A stretch of DNA of 32,283 nucleotides from contig NZ_LNDC01000171.1 in assembly GCF_001870905.1 (NCBI RefSeq), forward strand, positions 1 through 32,283, written 5' to 3'. Origin of the DNA: Geitlerinema sp. PCC 9228. GTDB taxonomy: Bacteria > Cyanobacteriota > Cyanobacteriia > Cyanobacteriales > PCC-9228. Position 1 is the stretch's first letter; each line of letters begins with the position of its first letter. The translations under genes and the position numbers were made by a program. Shown in pieces: positions 24,559-32,283 of this stretch. Under the pieces are notes generated by a model. It was not told the DNA's origin, did no database searches, and saw nothing but the letters and a program-made list of their open reading frames with translations.

Positions 24559-25041
24559 CTAGGCGCGTTGCCAGAGCTGTTTGATACCATCTGGCAAGTA
24601 TTGAGCAACCTCTTGGTGACTTGCCGCCGGCAGTTCCGACTTCATCGCCGCAAAAACGGCCTCAATTAGCGTTTCCGGGGCAATATTTTTCGGCAAGCTC
24701 CCCTCTTGCTGAATGCGAAACACAAACGTATCGCCATCAATTTTTAGCGGCGCACGGATAGAACTGAGAAAACGTACTAGGGGATTGGTATCCATCCACA
24801 ACTCGCTTACGGTATGTTGCAGTGCTTTATTTTCGCTGGCGATCGCTTTTACCTGCAATTGAGAGGCGATACGTTGAATGGCTTCTTTCGGCATCAAATC
24901 ACGCATGGTGCGAAAAACCACCACTGTATTATCCCGAGCATCGAAAATATCGGGCAAATCCGCTTGAGACATTACTTTTTCTAGAAACGCTGGCTTGCCA
25001 ACATCGGCTGTAGCGGCGTTTTCTGCGGGAATTTGACTCAT
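24559..25041 (-). CDS. DUF2267-like hypothetical protein
   Basis: 160 aa. Two helical half-repeats resemble the DUF2267 pattern: TVVVFRTMRDLMPKEAIQRIASQL (shown here as the segment about 39-62) and, at the C-terminus, a longer variant running EAVFAAMKSELPAASHQEVA and QYLPDGIKQLWQRA. Between them is a region with DGDTFVFRIQQEG. The function of this family is unknown. No signal peptide or membrane segment. It is convergent with ispF, 11 bp apart, with no terminator visible. The upstream 700 bp is non-coding. Confidence 0.7.
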   Translation of the reverse strand: MSQIPAENAATADVGKPAFLEKVMSQADLPDIFDARDNTVVVFRTMRDLMPKEAIQRIASQLQVKAIASENKALQHTVSELWMDTNPLVRFLSSIRAPLKIDGDTFVFRIQQEGSLPKNIAPETLIEAVFAAMKSELPAASHQEVAQYLPDGIKQLWQRA

Positions 25042-25543
25042 GGGGGAACCTCATCGTTCGTCAGATATGTTTTTAGTCTAATCAAAGAAGTTCTTTTTTT
25101 ACAATGTAGGATTAAGTTGCCTGAATGCGGATATGGCTGCAAAAGAGAGATTTTTTCGTCAAAACTGACTTCTATCTCCCCGCTACTTTCCCCGAGCTGA
25201 AAACGGAATTGTATCCCATACAGAGAACAATCGCGTCCTATCAATATACGTTTTCCCTACTCTACGATACAATTTGTCATAATAACAACAGTACCTTGTT
25301 GTGTCGCCGTCGCAACAATTTCTTTTTTCAAGCAAACAGTAATCTGTTGAAAGACCCAAATTTGTCCTGTCCGGGCCAGATTCTACAGCTGCTCAAAAAA
25401 TTTTTATATCAAAAACATGTCCAAAACCAAGCCTCCATCCGACAAAATTTCAACAAATCGCTTACTAAAATCGGAACTCAACCATCTAGGAAATTATTAT
25501 ACTGTTCAAGGGAAAACGAAAACAAAAGTTTTTTCGAGAGTTA

Positions 25544-25675
25544 AGACCAAATCCGATGTACATAAACCCACACAAATGTAGGGGGAGTGCCCCCATGCCT
25601 ACCTCTACAAAAGGGACCCACAGCGGGGGTTGCCCCGACAAAAAAATTGTGGTTTTTCCATGTCGGATTTGGTAT
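25544..25675. mobile_element. MITE-like element, family 2, copy E
   Basis: 132 bp bounded by AGACCAAATCCGA...TCGGATTTGGTAT. The centre has TAGGGGGAGTGCCCCC and CTCTACAAAAGGGACCCACAG-CGGGGG, which aligns with copy D at 14445-14564. No coding capacity. Confidence 0.65.
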
Positions 25676-25713
25676 AATTCGTAAATTGCGCTTGCCTAAG
25701 TCTTTACAGAAAC

Positions 25714-25743
25714 AATAAAAAGCAAGGTGGGCAACGCCCACCT
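25714..25743 (-). terminator. Rho-independent terminator of mtnP
   Basis: On the minus strand a perfect 8-bp stem AGGTGGGC/GCCCACCT with loop GTT is followed by TGCTTTTTATTG. It starts about 8 bp past the mtnP stop. Confidence 0.8.
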
Positions 25744-25750
25744 ACGGCTT

Positions 25751-26623
25751 TTACATATAATTGCGCAAAAAGATTTCTAGCTTGTTTTTTGTTTCCTCTG
25801 GTACCCGATCCAAAGGCGTGAGAATTGCGGATTGCAAAGCCTTATGTGCCTCCGATTCCGGTGGGTTGTTGCTCAAACGGCGTACGGTCTCTAAAATTAC
25901 CTTCTGAGCGTTGGCAGCATTGCGTTTGAGATTGTTAACCACCATTTCCACGCTGACACTGTCGTGTTCGGGGTGCCAGCAATCGTAATCTGTTGCCAAA
26001 GCCAGCGTTGCATAAGCAATTTCCGCCTCTCGTGCCAATCTAGCTTCCGGTAAATTGGTCATTCCTACCACCGTAGCGCCCCAACTGCGGTAAAGATGGG
26101 ATTCGGCTTTTGTAGAAAACGTCGGTCCTTCAATGCAAATATAAGTGCCGCCGCGGTGTAAGGTCACATCTTCCAAATGGCAGCTAGCCACTGCATCTGC
26201 CAAAACTTGGGCTAATTTCGGACAAACCGGATCGGCAAATCCCACGTGAGCCACGATCCCATCGCGAAAGAAAGTAGAAATTCGTTCCTTGGTGCGATCG
26301 ATAAACTGGGATGGCACTACCATATCCAGGGGTTTCACCTCTTCTTGCAGAGAACCAACTGCAGAAGCAGAAAGAATATATTTGACGCCCAAGCTTTTCA
26401 TGGCGTAGATATTGGCGCGAAACGGGAGTTCGCCAGGGGATAAGTGGTGGTAGCGGCCGTGGCGTGCCAAAAAAGCCACTCGGATGCCTTCTAGGGTACC
26501 CACAATCAACGCATCGGAAGGAGAACCAAACGGTGTATCTATAGAAACTTCTTCTACATCCTGTAGCGCCTCCATCTGATACAGACCGCTACCGCCGATA
26601 ATACCAATTTGTGCCTCGACCAT
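25751..26623 (-). CDS. mtnP: S-methyl-5'-thioadenosine phosphorylase
   Basis: 290 aa from ATG 26623, chosen because it gives [15 protein letters not shown]; an in-frame GTG at 26644 would add seven residues. It cleaves methylthioadenosine to adenine and methylthioribose-1-phosphate (methionine salvage). Phosphate-site motifs: GGSGLY, and [20 protein letters not shown] (about 52-71). [10 protein letters not shown] and [20 protein letters not shown] (about 160-179), followed by [18 protein letters not shown] and the base-binding ATDYDCWH, are all intact. Cytosolic trimer. The upstream TPR gene is in the same direction, about 75 bp away. Confidence 0.97.
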   Translation of the reverse strand: MVEAQIGIIGGSGLYQMEALQDVEEVSIDTPFGSPSDALIVGTLEGIRVAFLARHGRYHHLSPGELPFRANIYAMKSLGVKYILSASAVGSLQEEVKPLDMVVPSQFIDRTKERISTFFRDGIVAHVGFADPVCPKLAQVLADAVASCHLEDVTLHRGGTYICIEGPTFSTKAESHLYRSWGATVVGMTNLPEARLAREAEIAYATLALATDYDCWHPEHDSVSVEMVVNNLKRNAANAQKVILETVRRLSNNPPESEAHKALQSAILTPLDRVPEETKNKLEIFLRNYM

Positions 26624-26698
26624 GCCTGTTTTTTGTATAACCACAAGGTGCTATTATATCGGCAAATGACAGTTTTGCAGGCCCCAATCTCAGACTGC

Positions 26699-28618
26699 TT
26701 AGCTAGCATGCATGAGGCTTTGCTGAATTTGGACGGCTTTGGTCAGGGAATCAAAGGCTTCTTGGTACTGTTGCAGCCTTGCTAGTAGGTTGCCGCGGTT
26801 GTACCAGGCTTCGTATTTGTCTGGTTTGAGTTTTATGGCGCATTCGTAGGAAGCGATCGCTTCTTCATAGCGGTGCATTTTTTCCAAAACCCGCGCACTG
26901 CTGTGCCAAGCTTGGTGGCTGTCGGGTTTCAATTCTAAAGCCACATTGTATGATTCCATTGCTTCCCGATATCGTTGCAACCGCTGCAACATGGTACCCC
27001 GATTGTACCAAGCTTCGTAATTGTTGGGTGCCAGCTGTACGGTATGGTTGTACGACGCCAACGCCTCTTCGTAGCGATGCAGTTTGGCGAGGGTGTTGCC
27101 GCGGTTGTACCAAACCTGATACCGCTGCGGTTGAATTTCAATGGCTTTTTCGTAGGCAGCCAACGCCTCTTCAAAGCGACGCAACTGCCCCAAAATCGAC
27201 CCCTGAGCGTACCAAATTTCGTAGCTGTTGGGGTTGAGTTCTAGGGCCTTTTCGTAGGCATGCAACGCCTCTTGGTAGCGATGCAACTTTAAAAGCAAAT
27301 TCCCGCATTTGTACCAAGCTTCCACTTGCTGGGGGTTAATTTCCAAAGATTGTTGGTAGGAAACAATCGCGGCATCGTGGCGACCTTGTTTGGCGAGAAG
27401 ATTGCCGCGGTTGTACCAGGCTTCAAATTTGTTGGGGTTGACTGCCAAAGCTTGGTCGTAACTGGCGATCGCTTCGTCGAGACGTTCCAACTTTCCCAAC
27501 ACGACCCCGCAATTTTGCCACACATCAGCATCATCCTGTTTGATGGCAAGAGCCTTTTGATAGCAAGTTACCGCATCTTCGTATTGTTGCTGCATAAACA
27601 GCAAATTGCCACGATTGTACCAAGCCTCAAATTTATCGGGTTTGATAGCCACAGCCCGATCGTAACTGGCGATCGCCTCGTTCAACCGGCGCAACTTCAC
27701 CAAAGCATTGCCACGATTGTACCAGGCTTCGTGGCAGGAAGGGTCTTGTTCCAAAGCACGGTCGTAGGCTGCGATCGCTTCTTCGTATTTATGGGTTGCA
27801 AACAGTTGTTCTCCCTGTTGAAAAGCCGCCTGCGCATCCGGCGATCGCACATCGGTAGGTGGGTTCACCTCCCCGCCATTGGCATACATTTGTTGCAGCT
27901 TCTGTTGCAGTTGGGGTTTCACCGCCTCCAACACCTGCGCCGTGGTTACCTGCGACAGGCGTTCGATGGCTTCATCTTTAGCTTTTTCCACATCCCTGAC
28001 CGCAAATTGAAACTCCGACATGCACACCTGCTGGAACCGTTCTACCTGCTGTAAATTTTGCTTTTGTCGGTTGGTTTCCTGCTGCAGGCTTTCCACCTCC
28101 GCCGTGGTCTTATCGTATGCCGTATTGGCGTGGTGTTCCAACTCCGCCAGCAATTCCTGCGCTTGGCGGCGGGAATCTTGCAGTTGTTCGTTCAATCCCC
28201 CCAACGCCTGCAAATGATTTCTGACTTGGGAAACCAACGCCTTCACCACCAACCGACGCACCAACCAAAAAACCGCCAAAGCACCCAACGGCGACACCAG
28301 CAAATCTCCCAACACCATCATCCAGGCATTAACCTCCTCCGATGGTTCTTCAGCAGCATTGGCAGAGGTTGCCGATAGCAACTGCGTCGGTGGGTTGGCA
28401 ATGGTTTCTGGGGTTCCCATGGCTTGAGAAACGAGTGTGGGTTCTGCCGGAGAACCCAAGTTTGTCTTTTTGCCGCTACTTGTTGCATGGGAACTCCCTA
28501 ACTTGCCGGAAGATGGCTGTGTGGGAGCATCTGCGGTGGTGATGGATGCAGCTTCCGGTACCAAATCTTGAGCGGCAAACGTGGCTAATGCAGCTAAGGC
28601 AACAGTTGGAACGCCCAT
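26699..28618 (-). CDS. Membrane-anchored TPR protein with 11 repeats
   Basis: 639 aa from ATG 28618. The frame is open to a TTG at 28735, but the extra 39 residues look non-coding, so the start is uncertain. Order: an Ala/Ser/Thr/Pro-rich segment (about 1-100), one membrane span near 105-125 (LVSPLGALAVFWLVRRLVV), a coiled coil (about 135-260, rich in Gln and Glu), then eleven 34-residue TPR units from about 275 to the end, most with the consensus AWYNRGNLL...YEEAIASYDKAL...P. Such scaffolds mediate protein-protein contacts; partner unknown. The TPR part probably faces the cytosol. It lies between an ABC exporter and mtnP in one minus-strand series, 127 bp after the exporter stop. Confidence 0.85.
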   Translation of the reverse strand: MGVPTVALAALATFAAQDLVPEAASITTADAPTQPSSGKLGSSHATSSGKKTNLGSPAEPTLVSQAMGTPETIANPPTQLLSATSANAAEEPSEEVNAWMMVLGDLLVSPLGALAVFWLVRRLVVKALVSQVRNHLQALGGLNEQLQDSRRQAQELLAELEHHANTAYDKTTAEVESLQQETNRQKQNLQQVERFQQVCMSEFQFAVRDVEKAKDEAIERLSQVTTAQVLEAVKPQLQQKLQQMYANGGEVNPPTDVRSPDAQAAFQQGEQLFATHKYEEAIAAYDRALEQDPSCHEAWYNRGNALVKLRRLNEAIASYDRAVAIKPDKFEAWYNRGNLLFMQQQYEDAVTCYQKALAIKQDDADVWQNCGVVLGKLERLDEAIASYDQALAVNPNKFEAWYNRGNLLAKQGRHDAAIVSYQQSLEINPQQVEAWYKCGNLLLKLHRYQEALHAYEKALELNPNSYEIWYAQGSILGQLRRFEEALAAYEKAIEIQPQRYQVWYNRGNTLAKLHRYEEALASYNHTVQLAPNNYEAWYNRGTMLQRLQRYREAMESYNVALELKPDSHQAWHSSARVLEKMHRYEEAIASYECAIKLKPDKYEAWYNRGNLLARLQQYQEAFDSLTKAVQIQQSLMHAS

Positions 28619-28744
28619 AGGGTTGTATGCTCTTCCATGGTGAGGGTGAAACGGTTGTGAAATAGGAAAGGAAACCAGCCAGAAGGCGATGGTTCCCTTT
28701 CTCCCTACCCTCTTTGTACCAATCTTCACTATCAAATCCGGAAA

Positions 28745-30508
28745 CTACTTGAGCATGGCTTCCAGTTTTTGCTGGTTCCAGAGTTTGTCGTAAAGACCTT
28801 CTTCTTGCAGCAATTTTTGGTGGGTTCCCTGTTGAATAATTTTGCCCCCATCCATGACAAAAATCCGTTCTAAGGTGGATACGGCTGCCATTTGGTGGGA
28901 AATGAACAAAACCGTACGACCGCCGCGAATTTGAGCCAAATTGTGCAGGATTTCTGTGGCGGTTTGGTTGTCCACGCTGGAAAGGGCGTCGTCTAAAATT
29001 AAAACTGGCGCATCCACCAGCAAGGCTCTGGCGAGGGAAACCCGTTGCCGCTGACCGCCGGAGAGGGTGATCCCTCTTTCGCCAACGATGGTGTCGTATT
29101 GTTGGGGGAAGTTCAGAATTTCGGAATGCACTTGTGCGAGTTTGGCAGCACTTTCGACTTCCGCTTGGGATTTACTGGGGTCGCCGTAGCGGATGTTTTC
29201 CCGAATGGTGGTACTGAACAGAAAGCTTTCTTGGGGAACGTAGGCAATGTGGCTACGCAAAGCTTCTAGTTTGATTTGGGTGATGTCACAGCCGTCTAGG
29301 TATAGCTGTTCGGGGTCGATCTCGATCAAACGCGCGATCGCGTTGGCGAGGGTGGATTTGCCACCACCGATGGTACCGACCACTGCCACCATTTCTCCTG
29401 GCTGAATGTCAAAGGTGACGCCGTCTAAGGCGGGTTGTTCGGTGTCGGGATAGGAAAAGGTTAAGTTGTTGGCTTGCAAGCGACCGCTGACGGGTTGGGG
29501 AAGTTCGATGGGATGGGGAACGTTGCGAATTTGGGGGATGGCTGTGAGAATGGATTCTACGCGATCGATGCTCACTTCGCCGCGTTGGTAGGTGGTCAGG
29601 GTAAACCCTAACAAGGCAGTGGGAAAGACCAGGCGTTCTACGTAGAGGATTAATGCTACGAAACCACCGACTTCTAGGGTACCGTTGGCTAGTGCTGGGG
29701 TACCGAAGGTTAGGAGAATGAGCAAGCTAACGCTGGAAAGACCGGTAAGAATGGGAAAAAGTAAATTGCGGGTTTTGGCGAGTTTTAAGTTGGAACCGAG
29801 CAGTTGTTGGTTGAGACGTTGAAAGGCGTTTTGTTCGTTGTCTTCCTGAGCGTATATTTTCACCAAGGAAATGCCGCTCATGTCTTCCTGAATTAGTTCG
29901 CTTAAGTTAGAGAGGTTTTCTTGAACTTCCATTTGTTCGCTCCGCAAACGATCGCTGAATGCACGCACCAAAATGAGCATGAGGGGATAAACTGCGATCG
30001 CCATTAAACTCAAACGGAAGTTAATGGAAAACATGACCGGTAGGGTCAAAACATAAGCAAATAGGGTGTTGATTAAGCTTAAAACGGCAAATCCTAACAA
30101 GCGACGTACGTTGTCTACGTCGCTTGTGGCACGGTTAATGATATCGCCAACGGTACTGGAAGCAAAATATCCCGGTTCCAAAACCAGCAAATGTTGGAAA
30201 ATTCGTTGTTTGAGGTCAAATTCTACTTTTCTGCCGACCCCAAATATCAGCAGTCGGGAGGCGACCCGCACAAACCACATCATGCTGGCTAACAGGAGAA
30301 TAAATAAAATGGAAGGAACAAAGGAACTCAGGGAGTTCGTATCTGAGGTTTGGGTCATTTGCTGCAGCCGATCGATGCTGTCGCGAATGACCAAGGGAAT
30401 GTAAACCCCCAATAGGTTCACCACCAAAAGCGATAGAATTCCCAAAAGCGCTCGCTTTCGGTGGGGACGCATGTAGCTGTATAATTGCTGTAGACGAGAT
30501 GGTGCCAT
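28745..30508 (-). CDS. ABC transporter, fused permease and ATPase (ABCB/MsbA type)
   Basis: 587 aa, a half-transporter that would act as a dimer. Six membrane helices (about 20-300) form the exporter-type TMD, with the typical PGYFASSTVGDIINRATSDV coupling segment (about 113-132). The NBD (about 340-587) has Walker A GTIGGGKSTL, signature LSGGQRQRVSLARALL, Walker B VLILDDALSSVD and H-loop FISHQ. All catalytic motifs are intact except that Walker A reads GxxGGGKST, a common variant. It exports a lipid, peptide or drug across the inner membrane; the substrate is not predictable. A Crp/Fnr regulator gene lies 75 bp upstream in the same direction and may regulate it. Confidence 0.94.
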   Translation of the reverse strand: MAPSRLQQLYSYMRPHRKRALLGILSLLVVNLLGVYIPLVIRDSIDRLQQMTQTSDTNSLSSFVPSILFILLLASMMWFVRVASRLLIFGVGRKVEFDLKQRIFQHLLVLEPGYFASSTVGDIINRATSDVDNVRRLLGFAVLSLINTLFAYVLTLPVMFSINFRLSLMAIAVYPLMLILVRAFSDRLRSEQMEVQENLSNLSELIQEDMSGISLVKIYAQEDNEQNAFQRLNQQLLGSNLKLAKTRNLLFPILTGLSSVSLLILLTFGTPALANGTLEVGGFVALILYVERLVFPTALLGFTLTTYQRGEVSIDRVESILTAIPQIRNVPHPIELPQPVSGRLQANNLTFSYPDTEQPALDGVTFDIQPGEMVAVVGTIGGGKSTLANAIARLIEIDPEQLYLDGCDITQIKLEALRSHIAYVPQESFLFSTTIRENIRYGDPSKSQAEVESAAKLAQVHSEILNFPQQYDTIVGERGITLSGGQRQRVSLARALLVDAPVLILDDALSSVDNQTATEILHNLAQIRGGRTVLFISHQMAAVSTLERIFVMDGGKIIQQGTHQKLLQEEGLYDKLWNQQKLEAMLK

Positions 30509-30583
30509 GAATGATTTCCGATTCGTACCGATCTCGATCCTACCGAATTTCTGCTGTGGGAACAGCGATCGCTATGGATTTGG

Positions 30584-31291
30584 TTATCTCCCATGGAGAT
30601 TGTCTGGTAGTTCGCCGGCTTTTTGAAGCAACCCTTCGCGATCGCGCAATTCAATGACGTTCCCCTGGGAAACAATTAAACCTTCCCGGGATAGTTTGCT
30701 AAATCCTCTGGAAAGGGTTTCGGGAATCGTTCCTAACAAAGCAGCTAGCTGGCTTTTGGTGATATCTAAAACGGCGCGATCGGGGGTTGCTTGTTGGCGG
30801 CTTAATTGCAGAAGATATCCTGCCAGCCTCGATGGAACTTCCCGCAACGATAAATCTTCGATTAGCCAGGTAAAATGTCGTAGGTGGCGTGCAAAAATAG
30901 CCAGCAAATTGACCGCAAGGGTGGGTTGTGAATGTAAAAGGTCTAGAAATCGCGATCGCGGGAAAAACACCACATTGCTATCTTCCACGACTGCCGCAGA
31001 AGCCGGCAAAGGCTGACCGTCAAAAGCCGGTACTTCCGCAAAATGTTCCCCAGCTTCAAAAAAACGCAAAATCTGTTCTTTTCCAGAAACCGCCGTTTTA
31101 AATACTTTTACCTTTCCCGATCGCACCACAAAAAATCCTTTCGGTGGATCGCCTTCGGTAAAAATCGTTTCTCCTCGCTGATAGGACTGCACAATCACAA
31201 TTTTAGCCAAGGCTTCTAGTTGTTGAGCTGGCAATCCTTGAAAAATCCGAATTTCTCCTAGAAAAGGACCAATATCTGTGGGTTCTGTCAT
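30584..31291 (-). CDS. Crp/Fnr family transcriptional regulator
   Basis: 235 aa. The cyclic-nucleotide-binding-type beta-roll domain (about 12-125) has GETIFTEGDPPKGFFVVRSG and FFEAGEHFAEVPAFDGQPLP. The dimerisation helix (about 128-155) is followed by a winged helix-turn-helix (about 160-220) with [20 protein letters not shown] and FSKLSREGLI. The phosphate cassette differs from the cAMP-binding consensus (GE-x-x-x-x-x-RSA is absent), and there are no N-terminal cysteines for an Fe-S cluster, so the ligand may be neither cAMP nor O2. NO-sensing Dnr-like regulators share these traits. Probable targets include the downstream ABC exporter. Confidence 0.93.
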   Translation of the reverse strand: MTEPTDIGPFLGEIRIFQGLPAQQLEALAKIVIVQSYQRGETIFTEGDPPKGFFVVRSGKVKVFKTAVSGKEQILRFFEAGEHFAEVPAFDGQPLPASAAVVEDSNVVFFPRSRFLDLLHSQPTLAVNLLAIFARHLRHFTWLIEDLSLREVPSRLAGYLLQLSRQQATPDRAVLDITKSQLAALLGTIPETLSRGFSKLSREGLIVSQGNVIELRDREGLLQKAGELPDNLHGR

Positions 31292-31455
31292 GGAAAATGT
31301 TCTCAGTAGCGATCGAAGTTCTTAGCATATTGCCGTACGTTCAGTTTACCATTCACAAAAAATCGAGATATCCTAGCTGGTATATTGGTAAACTCCAGAA
31401 GTTCTGATTTTAAATCAATAAAAGTAAATATGAAAACCATAAAGGCTGTCGCTAA

Positions 31456-32209
31456 AAATTACTAGAGCTAGCTATATTTCTGGAAAACCGCAAATATTCT
31501 GTTTTTAATCTAAATATAGCAACAATCTCATTAATTATCTTGGGTTTTACAGTTGGTAGTATCAGTTATATCCAAGCTCAAGAGTGACCAAACTCAAATT
31601 CAGATAACTAGCAAACCGCCAACCGCAATTGTCCTACTTGGGAAACTTTTCGAGAAGCCGTTCGTTCCAGAAAAATTTCCCTTAACATACCCATTCCCAA
31701 CTTACCGGCAGGATTTCGTCAAGGGTGCGTTGCTAGTAGTTCTGGTGCCCATACGTTGAATGTTTTCGTTTACCGCGAAGGCATCCAACCAAAATATCAA
31801 GAAAATGCACCGACATCCAACCCCATTGCACCCATTTTGCCGCCTGCAAGTGATATAGCCAACAAATCAACTCTATCCGACTCGGAAATTCGTGCCATTC
31901 ATTTTGGCTTTGATGGTGGGTTTAGCTATACCCAGTTGTTCGATCGATATCAAGCTTGGCAAGAACCTTATACCATTTCTGAAAAACAACGATTGTATGG
32001 TATTTGCCAATTGCCCTGTTAGGGGCGCTCACGCGTTGCGCCCCTACAAAAATGCCTATATTATCTCTTGCAAATTATTAAGGAAATGGTATTATATTAC
32101 GGCTGGAGGCACAGTTTTGTTTCGCTATACTTGGGCAACCTTACTGCCAGATCCCCAGGAATTACCTACTTCTCAGGCAGCCCCCATGTTAGCCAATGTG
32201 GCAGACTAA
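31456..32209 (+). pseudogene. Secreted-protein gene, disabled by two stops and a 121-bp insertion
   Basis: One plus-strand frame from 31456 encodes a signal-peptide-like stretch (FLENRKYSVF, then a hydrophobic run IATISLIILGFTVGSIS and YIQAQE), is broken by TGA (31585-31587) and TAG (31609-31611), then stays open for 120 codons (CPTWETFREAVRSRKIS, PIPNLPAGFRQGCVA, LNVFVYREGIQPKYQ, IRAIHFGFDGGFSYTQLFDR). At 31971 a MITE-like element begins. Removing that element joins ...QAWQEPY to YITAGGTVLFRYTWATLLPD, which ends PMLANVAD at TAA 32207. No ATG in frame. The family is unknown; the product would have been exported, about 200 aa. Confidence 0.7.
31971..32091 (+). mobile_element. MITE-like element, family 1, copy B
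   Basis: 121 bp from TACCATTTCT to AGGAAATGGTA, flanked on both sides by TTA, a possible 3-bp target duplication. The centre is AGGGGCGCTCACGCGTTGCGCCCCT. It is inserted in the pseudogene 31456-32209. Confidence 0.85.
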
Positions 32210-32283
32210 CCAAATCACTGAACATTAATTGACATCTGTGTTAATTGTGTTCGGTTAGTCCAGTCTTAGCCTCTTAGCGGGCT

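Larger units (their letters stand above)
25042..25750. other. 709-bp gap without a gene
   Basis: AT-rich with scattered short open frames of no recognisable content. It contains the family 2 element E (25544-25675) and the mtnP terminator (25714-25743). The first 500 bp hold nothing I can name. Confidence 0.6.

Noticed and set aside
31553-31759. 68-aa frame in the pseudogene region
   Set aside because: A different frame from the signal-peptide-like one; the latter explains the whole region better.

Overview
The window is cyanobacterial chromosomal DNA, probably from a filamentous or otherwise repeat-rich lineage. The grounds are the very frequent HIP1 octamer GCGATCGC (for example near 2683, 3943, 6942, 9018, 12331 and 19125), cyanobacterial-type FtsQ, FtsZ, UreA/UreB and IspF, short octameric tandem repeats and small dispersed palindromic repeats. 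The genus cannot be fixed from the sequence. No rRNA, tRNA or CRISPR array was seen.

Layout. 1-2166: a DUF2252 protein cut by the left edge (-), a Uma2-type nuclease-fold protein (-) and a 65-aa basic protein (+). 2312-6532: alaS and pepP on the minus strand, each followed by a terminator-like hairpin. 6676-9568: a NarL/LuxR-type response regulator and proS (+). 9750-12666: an AT-rich sulfotransferase-like orphan, a thioredoxin with an unusual structured leader, two different 8-bp tandem arrays, and a class I aminotransferase closed by a strong terminator. 12740-16115: ftsQ surrounded by repeat debris. ftsQ and ftsZ, often close neighbours in cyanobacteria, are 1.85 kb apart here because of at least two MITE-like elements and a decayed IS200/IS605-type (TnpB) element. 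16116-18253: ftsZ and thiD, tightly spaced. 18524-23086: a CHAT-domain protein with a signal peptide (+), convergent with a minus-strand pair made of a GH3-type acyl-amido synthetase and a PLP enzyme that closely resembles archaeal cysteate synthase. 23411-24547: ureA, ureB and ispF packed head to tail without ureC. 24559-25041: a DUF2267-like protein. 25751-31291: a minus-strand series of Crp/Fnr regulator, ABC exporter, membrane-anchored 11-TPR protein and mtnP. 31456-32209: a secreted-protein pseudogene carrying two stop codons and a 121-bp MITE-like insertion.

Working together. Most genes are housekeeping (aminoacyl-tRNA synthetases, division, isoprenoid, thiamine, urease and methylthioadenosine salvage). 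The most interesting functional unit is the cysteate-synthase-like/GH3 pair. The first enzyme could make L-cysteate and the second could link an acyl group to an amino acid, so together they could make an N-acyl-cysteate or related sulfonate. That is a hypothesis from gene order and family chemistry, not something the sequence proves. The other theme is genome plasticity: octamer arrays that begin at the base after stop codons, at least two families of about 120-130 bp inverted-repeat elements, and one element sitting inside a gene whose reading frame is restored when the element is removed on paper.
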